A DNA stretch of 38,161 nt from a virus. The notes beneath the pieces were generated by a model. The model saw only the letters and a program-made list of their open reading frames with translations, made no database searches and was not told the DNA's origin. The position numbers and the translations under genes were made by a program. The stretch spans positions 1-38,161 of the IMG/VR virus record IMGVR_UViG_3300035703_000209; one strand, given 5' to 3'. Shown in pieces: positions 20,343-26,308 of this stretch; the first letter of the stretch is position 1; every line of letters starts with the position of its first letter.

Positions 20343-20640
20343 ATAACATAAGAGCCTACGCCTTATGTGCAAGAATATGTGCTTCACCCCACTCACCCCT
20401 TCCCACACCATTTAAATGTGCTTTATTATAATTCACTCTTTACCCCTTATATGTCACCTAAGGGTCTTAGAGTTTATATAATATTATATAAAGCTTATAT
20501 TCCTATCAACGACCACAAAGGTATTCTAATTAATATTTGATATCTTGTCAAGCCCCCCGAGCATCGGGAAACCTGATGAGTCTGATAAGATTCGTTGATG
20601 TTACGGAATGTTGCAACCCCTTGTGCTGGGGTCCTGGGGG

Positions 20641-20664
20641 TGTTATGGTAGGTTCGTGGTTGAG
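20641..20664 (+). promoter_or_regulatory. degraded family B promoter
   Basis: TGTTATGGTAGGTTCGTGGT and TGAG aligns with the family B block but has lost several bases, including in the -10. It precedes the gene at 20701 by 36 nt. Confidence 0.4.
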
Positions 20665-20700
20665 GAATTCTCTACACACACCTCCCACGCCATTACTACC

Positions 20701-21036
20701 ATGAACCTGACCAAATCCTTCCCCCCTGCCGATGACCTGTTCGTGCAACTGCAGCAGGTTGACTATCAGAAACTCTACAAGACTTCGAAGACCTTCGTGC
20801 TCACCGCTGCCGCAATTGTCTTCGTGGTTGCTAACATCCTCTGGGAGAAAATCCAAGTGATGAAATTTCGTACCCCTGACTTTCTCAGCGATTATGTATA
20901 CTTCAGCGTGAACCTGATTGGTGAACCTGGTGATGAGATTGTCGGACTGAGTGTCGGCAACCGTTACGTGGGTTTGTATGACAATGGTATCGCCTGGGGT
21001 GTGCTGAATGCCCAGGGTGCCCTGACCAATCAGTGA
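20701..21036 (+). CDS. single-pass membrane protein
   Basis: 111 residues from the ATG at 20701; upstream in-frame codons belong to leader DNA. A helix at about 29-48 (TFVLTAAAIVFVVANILWEK) is followed by a beta-rich tail (DYVYFSVNLIGEPGDEIVGL) ending in ALTNQ. Function unknown. Its stop is followed by TGGCACA and a hairpin. Confidence 0.65.
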   Translation: MNLTKSFPPADDLFVQLQQVDYQKLYKTSKTFVLTAAAIVFVVANILWEKIQVMKFRTPDFLSDYVYFSVNLIGEPGDEIVGLSVGNRYVGLYDNGIAWGVLNAQGALTNQ

Positions 21037-21038
21037 AC

Positions 21039-21066
21039 TGGCACACGGGGGGTTGCAATGCCCCCC
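21039..21066 (+). terminator. TGGCACA element and hairpin
   Basis: TGGCACA (21039-21045), then GGGGGG (21047-21052) pairs with CCCCCC (21061-21066) around TTGCAATG. Family B promoter follows at 21073. Confidence 0.65.
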
Positions 21067-21072
21067 ACCCCC

Positions 21073-21096
21073 TGTTACATTACATTCGTACCTGAG
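21073..21096 (+). promoter_or_regulatory. family B promoter
   Basis: TGTTACATTACATTCGTACC and TGAG, identical to the block at 19369. Drives a seven-gene run. Confidence 0.65.
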
Positions 21097-21106
21097 AGGC
21101 ACACCA

Positions 21107-21235
21107 ATGTTTGATGAGATGTGGCAAGAGATCCAGGACATGCCTGGTGAAATCTTTGACCTTGACATTCCTGAACTTCGTGATACTGAGAAGTTCGATG
21201 TCAATGAGTACCTGAACGCCAACTACGATTACTGA
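21107..21235 (+). CDS. small acidic protein
   Basis: 42 residues, 14 of them Asp or Glu and only two basic (MFDEMWQEIQDMPGEIFDLD, ending YLNANYDY). It begins 10 nt after the family B block; TGATG overlap with the next gene. No family is recognised. Confidence 0.6.
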   Translation: MFDEMWQEIQDMPGEIFDLDIPELRDTEKFDVNEYLNANYDY

Positions 21236-21348
21236 TGACTGTTCTTGTGAAGTTTCAGGGTCGTTGGGTGAAGATGAACTCCCGACTTTCTGTTCCGAAT
21301 GAGTGGCAAACCACCATCAACAAATCTTACATTCGTGCATCAAAATGA
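21235..21348 (+). CDS. unknown 37-residue basic protein
   Basis: MTVLVKFQGRWVKMNSRLSV, then PNEWQTTINKSYIRASK. Basic, unlike its acidic neighbours. One-base overlap upstream and 4-nt overlap downstream indicate coupling. Confidence 0.5.
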   Translation: MTVLVKFQGRWVKMNSRLSVPNEWQTTINKSYIRASK

Positions 21349-21494
21349 CACTCACTTCGTTGACATTTGAAGAACTGGATGCGCTGCTGGCGCTGATTGA
21401 GTTTCACGATGATTGGGATGAAGTGAGTGAAATCGTGGGGGCAGATGTTTCTGCCCTCTATGAGAAACTTTCCGAAATGCGTGATGAGGTCTGA
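21345..21494 (+). CDS. small acidic helical protein
   Basis: 49 residues from the ATG at 21345: MTLTSLTFEELDALLALIEF, then DDWDEVSEIVGADVSALYEK. Two amphipathic helices. One-base TGATG overlap with the next gene. Confidence 0.6.
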   Translation: MTLTSLTFEELDALLALIEFHDDWDEVSEIVGADVSALYEKLSEMRDEV

Positions 21495-21694
21495 TGCAAT
21501 TCCAAGTTACTGCAATCGAGTTTGATTTTGATGATGCTATTGATGACTTTCCCGAGCATCAGTTCAGTAACATTACCGATGAAACTATCGGTATGATTTG
21601 GGAGGCAGATGATGAAGATGACCTCGTAGAAGAAATCACTGCTGCTACAGGTTGGTGCATCAAATCTATTGACTACCGCCACGTTCTTTCGTGA
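21494..21694 (+). CDS. conserved-type small acidic cyanophage protein
   Basis: 66 residues: MQFQVTAIEFDFDDAIDDFP, then EADDEDDLVEEITAATGWCI and DYRHVLS. The 'F-VTAIEFDF ... A-EEDL---I---TGW-I-SIDY' layout is one I recall in several cyanophage paralogues. Strongly acidic. Function unknown. Confidence 0.65.
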   Translation: MQFQVTAIEFDFDDAIDDFPEHQFSNITDETIGMIWEADDEDDLVEEITAATGWCIKSIDYRHVLS

Positions 21695-21696
21695 TT

Positions 21697-21966
21697 ATGT
21701 ACCGCACACTTTCTGAACTTCGTGACTCTATCAACCAACTGATTGAGAGTCAAGGTGAGAACGCAGGATGTGCTGCGTTCGTGTTCACTCAGCACGATGT
21801 CTTTGAGTTCAATGAGGAAACCAATCAGGATGATTATTTCCCATCACTTTTCACTCAAGATGTGCTCGCTGATGTAGGTGGTTCTTCCTACATTTACGAA
21901 CAGGTTGGTGAGATGATTGATGATGCAATCCGTCTCCGTAAGAAACTCCCACTCTACGCCAACTGA
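21697..21966 (+). CDS. unknown acidic protein
   Basis: 89 residues from the ATG at 21697 (a GTG at 21691 is an alternative): MYRTLSELRDSINQLIESQG, CAAFVFTQHDVFEFNEETNQ, and a C-terminal helix. Overlaps the next start by one base. No family is recognised. Confidence 0.65.
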   Translation: MYRTLSELRDSINQLIESQGENAGCAAFVFTQHDVFEFNEETNQDDYFPSLFTQDVLADVGGSSYIYEQVGEMIDDAIRLRKKLPLYAN

Positions 21967-22121
21967 TGACTCAAACTGACATTATTTCAGTTCGTGAACA
22001 AATCCAAGAGGATCTGATCTGCCTGCTAGAATCACAGTTCGGTCAGGCGGACTACCTTTCTGAGGTTCAAGACCTTGCCTGCCAAATCGTCGTTGACAAC
22101 TTCACCCAACTTCTGAAATGA
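21966..22121 (+). CDS. unknown small acidic protein
   Basis: 51 residues: MTQTDIISVREQIQEDLICL, then LESQFGQADYLSEVQDLACQ, ending NFTQLLK. Helical. ATGA-type overlaps on both sides. Confidence 0.6.
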   Translation: MTQTDIISVREQIQEDLICLLESQFGQADYLSEVQDLACQIVVDNFTQLLK

Positions 22122-22300
22122 ACCGCAAAGACCTTCAAGATCAAATGGTTCAGCAAATGCTGGATGACATGGATCTCAAGACAATGACCTGCCTCTGTTA
22201 TGACTACCTCATGGAGGGTTACGATAAGTATTCGGATGAAGAATTGACTGAAGAGGTTAATCAATACTACCCCGAACTGCTAGAGGGTGTGACAGACTGA
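22118..22300 (+). CDS. unknown small acidic protein
   Basis: 60 residues: MNRKDLQDQMVQQMLDDMDL, then MEGYDKYSDEELTEEVNQYY. Helical and acidic. Last of the seven-gene run started by the promoter at 21073; a hairpin follows its stop by a few bases. Confidence 0.6.
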   Translation: MNRKDLQDQMVQQMLDDMDLKTMTCLCYDYLMEGYDKYSDEELTEEVNQYYPELLEGVTD

Positions 22301-22304
22301 CAAG

Positions 22305-22325
22305 TGGCACAAGACCCCCTTGTGC
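22305..22325 (+). terminator. TGGCACA element and hairpin
   Basis: GCACAAG (22307-22313) pairs with CTTGTGC (22319-22325), loop ACCCC; the heptamer (22305-22311) is part of the stem here. Confidence 0.6.
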
Positions 22326-22339
22326 TCCGCCTGATTCCG

Positions 22340-22348
22340 TGCCATACT
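22340..22348 (+). promoter_or_regulatory. extended -10 promoter
   Basis: TGCCATACT, seven bases before the ATG at 22355. Such a short leader would make a nearly leaderless message. Confidence 0.4.
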
Positions 22349-22354
22349 AACAGC

Positions 22355-23263
22355 ATGAAAAACACACACCTCGAACACGCCGAAGACACCATCCTGACGG
22401 GTGACCTTTCGGTTCTTGATTGGTTCACTGCCCGTGGACATCTGAGCGTGAAGATCGACGGAGCGCCTGCAATCGTGTGGGGTGTTGACCCTGCCTGCGG
22501 TGAGTTCTTTGTAGGAACCAAGGCAGTGTTCAACAAGAAAAAGATTCGTATTGCCCACAATCATGAAGAGATTGATCAATTCTATGATGGGCAAGTTGCA
22601 GAGATTCTTCACGCTTGTTTTAATTGGTTGCCTCGTACAGAGTCCATTTATCAAGGGGACTTTATTGGGTTTGGTGGATCTAATGAATACAAATCCAACC
22701 TCATCACTTACCAGTTCCCTGAAGTAATCGACCAGCAAGTTATCATTGCACCTCACACTCGTTATGAGGCAAATGATGACCTGCGTGACAGTTGGGCAAT
22801 CCCTCTCACGGTGAATCTGGAGTCGACTGATTCCGTGCTATTCGTGAAACCAGATGCCTACATTCTGCACGGTCAGACTTCTTTCGCTGATGTAGAAGAG
22901 GTGTGCAACTTTGCCCGCCAGATGGCACAAACGGTCACCTTCGTAGACAACAAAGGTGCCGCACATTTGAAGAAAGTGTTCAACACCTTCATCAAAGTCG
23001 GTGCCGTTCTTGATGATGAGGCACTGGCAATTGCTGGTAACTGTGACATCAACCTGATTCGTTTGTGGAAGTTGGTGAAGTCAATCAAGGAGGACTGCCT
23101 GTTCCTGTGCCGCAACAATGGTCCTGCCGCCTACATCGGCACCGACAGAATTGATGCCGAAGGTTATGTTCTCTCCAATGAGTTTGGTATGTTCAAACTC
23201 GTGAATCGTGAGGTATTCTCTAAGGCAAATTTCAACCACGGACGCTTCCAGTGTGCCGCCTGA
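22355..23263 (+). CDS. ligase-like nucleotidyltransferase (DUF6267-like)
   Basis: 302 residues from the ATG at 22355. VKIDGAPAIVWG (K33-x-D-G) is the adenylation motif I of DNA/RNA ligases. GEFFVGTKAVFNKKK follows as in phage proteins of the DUF6267 type, which start with HLEHxED as here. EGYVLSNEFGMFKLVN (269-284) fits motifs IV and V (EGxV, KL). It probably forms a lysine-AMP intermediate; whether it joins DNA, RNA or something else is unknown. The C-terminus CAA overlaps a hairpin. Confidence 0.72.
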   Translation: MKNTHLEHAEDTILTGDLSVLDWFTARGHLSVKIDGAPAIVWGVDPACGEFFVGTKAVFNKKKIRIAHNHEEIDQFYDGQVAEILHACFNWLPRTESIYQGDFIGFGGSNEYKSNLITYQFPEVIDQQVIIAPHTRYEANDDLRDSWAIPLTVNLESTDSVLFVKPDAYILHGQTSFADVEEVCNFARQMAQTVTFVDNKGAAHLKKVFNTFIKVGAVLDDEALAIAGNCDINLIRLWKLVKSIKEDCLFLCRNNGPAAYIGTDRIDAEGYVLSNEFGMFKLVNREVFSKANFNHGRFQCAA

Positions 23264-23275
23264 AAAGGTGGCACA
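23252..23275 (+). terminator. hairpin with the stop codon in its loop
   Basis: TGTGCCGCC (23252-23260) pairs with GGTGGCACA (23267-23275), nine pairs with one G-U; the loop TGAAAA begins with the stop codon. Confidence 0.65.
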
Positions 23276-23304
23276 CACCCCCTTGCGGGTCGCTGCTGAT
23301 GCCC

Positions 23305-23310
23305 TATACT
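23305..23310 (+). promoter_or_regulatory. -10 promoter
   Basis: TATACT 21 nt before the ATG at 23332. Preceded by CCCCCTTGCGGG. Confidence 0.5.
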
Positions 23311-23331
23311 GACAACAGTTGAGACAACCCC

Positions 23332-23919
23332 ATGAAACTCTCTACCGCTGATGTTCAGGAGCGCCTCTCTACATTCAACTTCGCCACACTTTCCAAACCT
23401 GGAAAGAACAAAGGTGAGCGTGGACAACTGTTAGAAACTGCCCTGGGTGTTGCTAACAGTTCCGACCTGAAAGATCTTACCGATGGTGAGATTAAGTCTT
23501 TCACCCAGGGTGAGTCAATTGCAGTCACTCAATTGAAGCACTGCCTCTCTGAAATCATCGAAGATAGTGTAACCTTCGCTGATAGTAAGGTTGCCGAAAA
23601 ACTTAATCAAACCATCTATGTTGGTTTCACCCGCTCCAACGATTACCTGGGTTCTGTTACTATCAATCAGGAAACTGATCCTGTTCATTATCAGCAACTG
23701 GCGGAGGATTACAACTTCATTTGTGACACCATCCGTGCTAAGTTTAACGCTGGTGAGCAACTGAGCACCACAACTGGTCCTAACGGACTGCTGCAGATTC
23801 GTACCAAAGACTCTAAAATCAAGGGCAAATACCATCCCATTGTGTTCGCTGGTTGCACCCTAAAAGACAAGGGCATGGCATTCTATCTGTGTGGCAAATT
23901 CGGTAAAGAGGTGCTATGA
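23332..23919 (+). CDS. MutH/Sau3AI-like GATC endonuclease
   Basis: 195 residues (E. coli MutH has 229). NKGERGQLLETALGVANSSD carries the MutH-type 'RGxLLExxLG' (Glu35), and DLKDLTDGEIKSFTQGESIA gives acidic residues and ExK (E53-x-K55), the PD-(D/E)xK catalytic core. The later part (TIYVGFTRSNDYLGSVTINQ; HPIVFAGC) is beta-rich as expected. MutH nicks unmethylated GATC. Together with the Dam methylase at 5732-6556 it could cut host DNA while methylated phage DNA is spared, or act in phage mismatch repair. Family by motif only. Confidence 0.75.
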   Translation: MKLSTADVQERLSTFNFATLSKPGKNKGERGQLLETALGVANSSDLKDLTDGEIKSFTQGESIAVTQLKHCLSEIIEDSVTFADSKVAEKLNQTIYVGFTRSNDYLGSVTINQETDPVHYQQLAEDYNFICDTIRAKFNAGEQLSTTTGPNGLLQIRTKDSKIKGKYHPIVFAGCTLKDKGMAFYLCGKFGKEVL

Positions 23920-24056
23920 TTCGGACCATCACTCATGACCCGATGCGGATTCTAATTGTTGTCCTGTTGCTTTGTATTTTATGGGAACCGATTCGCCCCA
24001 TTCGTACTGTGACAGCTGATGCACTGGACATGGTGGAGACCTGGATCCGCGACTGA
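23916..24056 (+). CDS. small membrane protein
   Basis: 46 residues with one hydrophobic helix (MRILIVVLLLCILWE, 10-24) and a basic flank (PIRPIR). ATGA overlap with the MutH-like gene. Function unknown. Confidence 0.6.
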   Translation: MIRTITHDPMRILIVVLLLCILWEPIRPIRTVTADALDMVETWIRD

Positions 24057-24060
24057 CCCT

Positions 24061-24088
24061 CTATACTGATTCCAGTTCACACGACACC
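24061..24088 (+). promoter_or_regulatory. array promoter 1
   Basis: CTATACTGATTCCAGTTCAC, then ACGACACC. The 28-bp block is identical at 24331. -10 is TATACT. ATG at 24090. Confidence 0.7.
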
Positions 24089-24089
24089 G

Positions 24090-24290
24090 ATGACCGCGAC
24101 CCTCCCTACCGCCACCATCCGCACGGCGCTTCTGTCCTGGAAGGGTGAGCTCCTGAGCCTGGCAGTCAACCACCCTGAGCACTTCACGCCCTCCATTGTG
24201 GAATCCCGCCTGGATGCCATCGACGCGGCGCTGCTGGCAATCGACGGTAGCGAAACCGTGACCCTGACCCCTGCTACATGTGCCGCCTGA
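24090..24290 (+). CDS. array cassette 1: small helical protein ending CAA
   Basis: 66 residues: MTATLPTATIRTALLSWKGE, then NHPEHFTPSIVESRLDAIDA and LLAIDGSETVTLTPATCAA. First of the GC-rich cassettes. The C-terminal CAA codons form half of a hairpin with the stop in the loop. No family is recognised. Confidence 0.65.
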   Translation: MTATLPTATIRTALLSWKGELLSLAVNHPEHFTPSIVESRLDAIDAALLAIDGSETVTLTPATCAA

Positions 24291-24321
24291 GGCACTGGCA
24301 CACGGGGGGCACAGAGCCCCC
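24280..24321 (+). terminator. stop-codon hairpin, TGGCACA and GC hairpin
   Basis: GTGCC (24280-24284) pairs with GGCAC (24291-24295), stop codon in the loop; TGGCACA at 24296-24302; then GGGGGC (24305-24310) pairs with GCCCCC (24316-24321), loop ACAGA. Confidence 0.7.
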
Positions 24322-24330
24322 TCTGACCCC

Positions 24331-24358
24331 CTATACTGATTCCAGTTCACACGACACC
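24331..24358 (+). promoter_or_regulatory. array promoter 2
   Basis: CTATACTGATTCCAGTTCAC then ACGACACC, identical to 24061-24088. ATG at 24362. Confidence 0.7.
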
Positions 24359-24361
24359 CCC

Positions 24362-24607
24362 ATGCTTGTTCAGCAAATCGGCAGCAACATGACTGAGGTG
24401 ATGCTGGCAGACGGGACCGAAGTCCTGATCTCCTACACGACTCCCGTTGCTGCCCGCATCCCTGGACGGGGATGGGTCCGCACCGCTCACAAGTGGAGCG
24501 CAACGACCACCAAGCACGTCAACCGCTGGTTGACCGACAAACTAGGACGCACCGACTGCGTCCCTGCCGTGGATCAGTGGGAGATCGACCGCCTGCTGGC
24601 ATTCTAG
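24362..24607 (+). CDS. array cassette 2: conserved-type cyanophage protein
   Basis: 81 residues from the ATG at 24362: MLVQQIGSNMTEVMLADGTE, VLISYTTPVAARIPGRGWVR, TTKHVNRWLTDKLGRTDCVP. The 'QIGSNxTxVxxxDGTxVLxSYxTPVAAxxPGRG' layout is one I recall from cyanophages with ordinary base composition, so the family is not confined to GC-rich DNA. Function unknown. Confidence 0.75.
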   Translation: MLVQQIGSNMTEVMLADGTEVLISYTTPVAARIPGRGWVRTAHKWSATTTKHVNRWLTDKLGRTDCVPAVDQWEIDRLLAF

Positions 24608-24617
24608 GACGGTTGAC

Positions 24618-24643
24618 GGGGTGGCACACTGAACCGCCACCCC
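24618..24643 (+). terminator. TGGCACA hairpin
   Basis: GGGGTGGC (24618-24625) pairs perfectly with GCCACCCC (24636-24643); the heptamer (24622-24628) is partly in the stem. Confidence 0.7.
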
Positions 24644-24653
24644 ACCCCCGACC

Positions 24654-24662
24654 TGCTACAAT
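24654..24662 (+). promoter_or_regulatory. array promoter 3
   Basis: Extended -10 TGCTACAAT, then ACACTCAGTTCACACGACACC. ATG at 24685. Confidence 0.7.
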
Positions 24663-24684
24663 ACACTCAGTTCACACGACACCG

Positions 24685-24912
24685 ATGAGCACCGCTACCT
24701 ACAACGGTTGGGCAAACTGGGAGACCTGGAACGTTGCCCTCTGGATTCAGAACGATGAGGCAACCTACAAGGTCGCCCGCCAGTACGACCGCTATGATGC
24801 CCTCATCCCCCGCCTGGAGCTGATGTGGGGGCAAATGACCCCTGACGGTGCCCGCTGGATGGACGGTAAGATCGACACCGCCGAACTGGATGAGATGCTG
24901 ACCGATCTCTGA
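24685..24912 (+). CDS. array cassette 3: YNGW-NxETWNVALW family protein
   Basis: 75 residues from the ATG at 24685: MSTATYNGWANWETWNVALW, then IQNDEATYKVARQYDRYDAL. This start is shared by a widespread phage and bacterial small-protein family (I think DUF7249). Function unknown. Confidence 0.8.
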   Translation: MSTATYNGWANWETWNVALWIQNDEATYKVARQYDRYDALIPRLELMWGQMTPDGARWMDGKIDTAELDEMLTDL

Positions 24913-24914
24913 AC

Positions 24915-24940
24915 TGGCACACGGGGGGCACAGACCCCCC
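24915..24940 (+). terminator. TGGCACA element and hairpin
   Basis: TGGCACA (24915-24921), then GGGGGG (24923-24928) pairs with CCCCCC (24935-24940), loop CACAGA. Confidence 0.7.
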
Positions 24941-24949
24941 ACCCTGACC

Positions 24950-24958
24950 CGCTACAAT
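24950..24958 (+). promoter_or_regulatory. array promoter 4
   Basis: CGCTACAAT followed by ACTCTCAGTTCACAAGCAACC. ATG at 24985. Confidence 0.65.
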
Positions 24959-24984
24959 ACTCTCAGTTCACAAGCAACCGACCA

Positions 24985-25170
24985 ATGCCCACCAAAGTGT
25001 ACGCCGTGATCGCTGGAATTGACTATGAGGGTGAGGTCTTTGAGACCCTCCGCCTGTTCGATTGCTTCTCTGCTGCTGACGCTTACCTGAAGCATCTTGG
25101 GGAAGAATACGACTACGCTAAGATGGACACCCGCGAAGTGTGCATGGAATCCGCCCTGTGTGCCGCCTGA
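24985..25170 (+). CDS. array cassette 4: small acidic protein ending CAA
   Basis: 61 residues: MPTKVYAVIAGIDYEGEVFE, TLRLFDCFSAADAYLKHLGE, then EYDYAKMDTREVCMESALCAA in parts. It has the look of a small phage family with a beta strand, a helix after 'D--SAA-AYL', and 'YD---MD-REV'. The end again codes CAA and forms a hairpin with the stop in the loop. Confidence 0.68.
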   Translation: MPTKVYAVIAGIDYEGEVFETLRLFDCFSAADAYLKHLGEEYDYAKMDTREVCMESALCAA

Positions 25171-25210
25171 GGCACTGGCACACTGAACCACACGGGGGCG
25201 CCCTGCCCCC
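25160..25210 (+). terminator. stop-codon hairpin, TGGCACA and GC hairpin
   Basis: GTGCC (25160-25164) pairs with GGCAC (25171-25175), stop in the loop; TGGCACA at 25176-25182; then GGGGGC (25194-25199) pairs with GCCCCC (25205-25210). Confidence 0.7.
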
Positions 25211-25219
25211 TGCTACAAT
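25211..25219 (+). promoter_or_regulatory. array promoter 5
   Basis: TGCTACAAT directly after the hairpin, then ACTCTCA. ATG at 25243. Confidence 0.7.
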
Positions 25220-25242
25220 ACTCTCACAACGCAAGACGCCCC

Positions 25243-25404
25243 ATGCGCTTCGAAGTTCGCTACCAGACCCCCTACGGTGAGTGTGAGTGGCGCTCCCAAT
25301 GGTTCCCCACCAAGGAGGAGGCAGACCGCATGGTAGACTTCTACCGCTCCTGTGGTTCCCCCTCTCACATCGCCCCCAGTTCTCTGGCACAACTGGAACG
25401 CTGA
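25243..25404 (+). CDS. array cassette 5: unknown small protein
   Basis: 53 residues: MRFEVRYQTPYGECEWRSQW, FPTKEEADRMVDFYRSCGSP. A beta hairpin then a helix is suggested. The stop TGA forms the TGn of the next extended -10 (25402-25410). Confidence 0.62.
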   Translation: MRFEVRYQTPYGECEWRSQWFPTKEEADRMVDFYRSCGSPSHIAPSSLAQLER

Positions 25405-25410
25405 TACAAT
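25402..25410 (+). promoter_or_regulatory. array promoter 6 overlapping a stop codon
   Basis: TGATACAAT; the TGA is the stop of cassette 5. The leader to the ATG at 25468 is unusually long (~55 nt) and differs from the other array leaders. Confidence 0.55.
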
Positions 25411-25467
25411 GGGAGCGGGTGCGCCCTTAAAGACGCCCAAATTCAAACCACAATTCTGAATTCTATC

Positions 25468-25602
25468 ATGACCCGCGACCTCGCCCTCTCCTTGCTCCGC
25501 TCTGGCAACGACGGCGCTGAGATTCTGCAGATCCTGGATACCATCGCCGCCGATGATATCATGCCGACCGCCGAACCGACTGCCGAAGAAATCCAGTTCT
25601 GA
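25468..25602 (+). CDS. array cassette 6: conserved-type small protein
   Basis: 44 residues: MTRDLALSLLRSGNDGAEIL, then QILDTIAADDIMPTAEPTAE. The 'ALSLLRxGNxGxxILQILDxI' layout is common in cyanophages and marine cyanobacteria in my memory. Function unknown. Confidence 0.72.
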   Translation: MTRDLALSLLRSGNDGAEILQILDTIAADDIMPTAEPTAEEIQF

Positions 25603-25605
25603 TAG

Positions 25606-25637
25606 TGGCACAACGGAGGGGGACGTCCCCTCCCTTT
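25606..25637 (+). terminator. TGGCACA element and rho-independent terminator
   Basis: TGGCACA (25606-25612), then GGAGGGG (25615-25621) pairs with CCCCTCC (25627-25633), followed by CTTTTG. Confidence 0.8.
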
Positions 25638-25643
25638 TGCCTC

Positions 25644-25649
25644 TATACT
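25644..25649 (+). promoter_or_regulatory. array promoter 7
   Basis: TATACT after the terminator; ATG at 25670. Confidence 0.6.
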
Positions 25650-25669
25650 GAGGGAACCGAAGCGAACCG

Positions 25670-25864
25670 ATGACCGAACACCGCCTGCTCTGCCTCTACG
25701 AAGACATGCTCTGCCTGGCAGCGGCAATTGCCAATGAGATGTATGGTTGCGACCTGGACCGCCTGGACCCTGAGGAACTGGAATGGTACGGTTCCCGCCT
25801 GACCGAAGACAACCTGGAGGAAGTGGCAAACGACCTGGCATCCGCCGCCTGGTTCGCCTACTGA
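25670..25864 (+). CDS. array cassette 7: small acidic helical protein
   Basis: 64 residues: MTEHRLLCLYEDMLCLAAAI, then DLDRLDPEELEWYGSRLTED. Helical and acidic. Single-gene unit. No family is recognised. Confidence 0.65.
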   Translation: MTEHRLLCLYEDMLCLAAAIANEMYGCDLDRLDPEELEWYGSRLTEDNLEEVANDLASAAWFAY

Positions 25865-25873
25865 CCCGCGACC

Positions 25874-25882
25874 TGCTACAAT
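25874..25882 (+). promoter_or_regulatory. array promoter 8
   Basis: TGCTACAAT, then ACTCTCA. ATG at 25903. The stop of cassette 7 is only 10 nt upstream; no hairpin fits between. Confidence 0.65.
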
Positions 25883-25902
25883 ACTCTCAAAGCAAACGAC
25901 TC

Positions 25903-26079
25903 ATGACCCTTCCTGGTTTCGAATACCCTCACCAACTGCAACCTGGATGCTGGCAGGCACGTGCCTGCCGCCGCGCCCTGGAGGACCTGGAGCATGACGA
26001 CCTGATGGACGCCGACGACTACGATCGCCGCCGCGCTCAGCGGGACGGTTGGATCAGTGACACACAGGGTCGCTACTGA
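25903..26079 (+). CDS. array cassette 8: small charged protein
   Basis: 58 residues from the ATG at 25903: MTLPGFEYPHQLQPGCWQAR, then DLEHDDLMDADDYDRRRAQR. Alternating acidic and basic blocks, two cysteines. Function unknown. Confidence 0.62.
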   Translation: MTLPGFEYPHQLQPGCWQARACRRALEDLEHDDLMDADDYDRRRAQRDGWISDTQGRY

Positions 26080-26094
26080 CCCCCGCCGACCCCC

Positions 26095-26100
26095 TACAAT
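26095..26100 (+). promoter_or_regulatory. array promoter 9
   Basis: TACAAT followed by ACTCTCAGTTCAGACAACC; no TGn. ATG at 26124. Confidence 0.6.
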
Positions 26101-26123
26101 ACTCTCAGTTCAGACAACCGCTC

Positions 26124-26288
26124 ATGACCCGCTACGACGTGATCTGCCCCTCCGCTCCCTGGGAGAACACTACCACCGACGCCGACCGCGCCTGGGACCT
26201 CTGCCTGAACCTCTCTGAGGAGTACGGTTACGCCCAGGTCCGCTGCAATGGGGTGATCATCGGAGACTACACTGACGGGCACGCCTGA
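26124..26288 (+). CDS. array cassette 9: unknown small protein
   Basis: 54 residues: MTRYDVICPSAPWENTTTDA, DRAWDLCLNLSEEYGYAQVR, ending YTDGHA. A small alpha/beta fold is suggested. No family is recognised. Confidence 0.62.
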   Translation: MTRYDVICPSAPWENTTTDADRAWDLCLNLSEEYGYAQVRCNGVIIGDYTDGHA

Positions 26289-26308
26289 GGGGTTGCCCCC
26301 CCCCGATC

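Larger units (their letters stand above)
20091..20700 (+). other. intergenic region with CGAGAT repeats and a terminator
   Basis: No credible gene (the longest frame noticed is a 29-codon ORF at 20451-20540, with TATAAT at 20427 before it). It holds the right cluster of CGAGAT motifs (20106-20342), a strong terminator (20297-20326), an AT-rich tract, and at 20641 a degraded copy of the family B promoter. Confidence 0.55.

Noticed and set aside
20451-20540. 29-codon ORF in the ardA-downstream gap
   Set aside because: Very short, AT-rich, no ribosome-binding site and no recognisable features; mentioned only in the intergenic entry.
20548-21222. 224-codon minus-strand ORF
   Set aside because: Runs antisense through the membrane-protein gene, a family B promoter and a hairpin; no recognisable domain.
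7769-23275. TGGCAC...TTGC as sigma54 (-24/-12) promoters, e.g. 7769-7787 and 23269-23286
   Set aside because: GG-to-GC spacing is 13-14 instead of 10, cyanobacteria lack sigma54, and the TTGC belongs to a hairpin arm.
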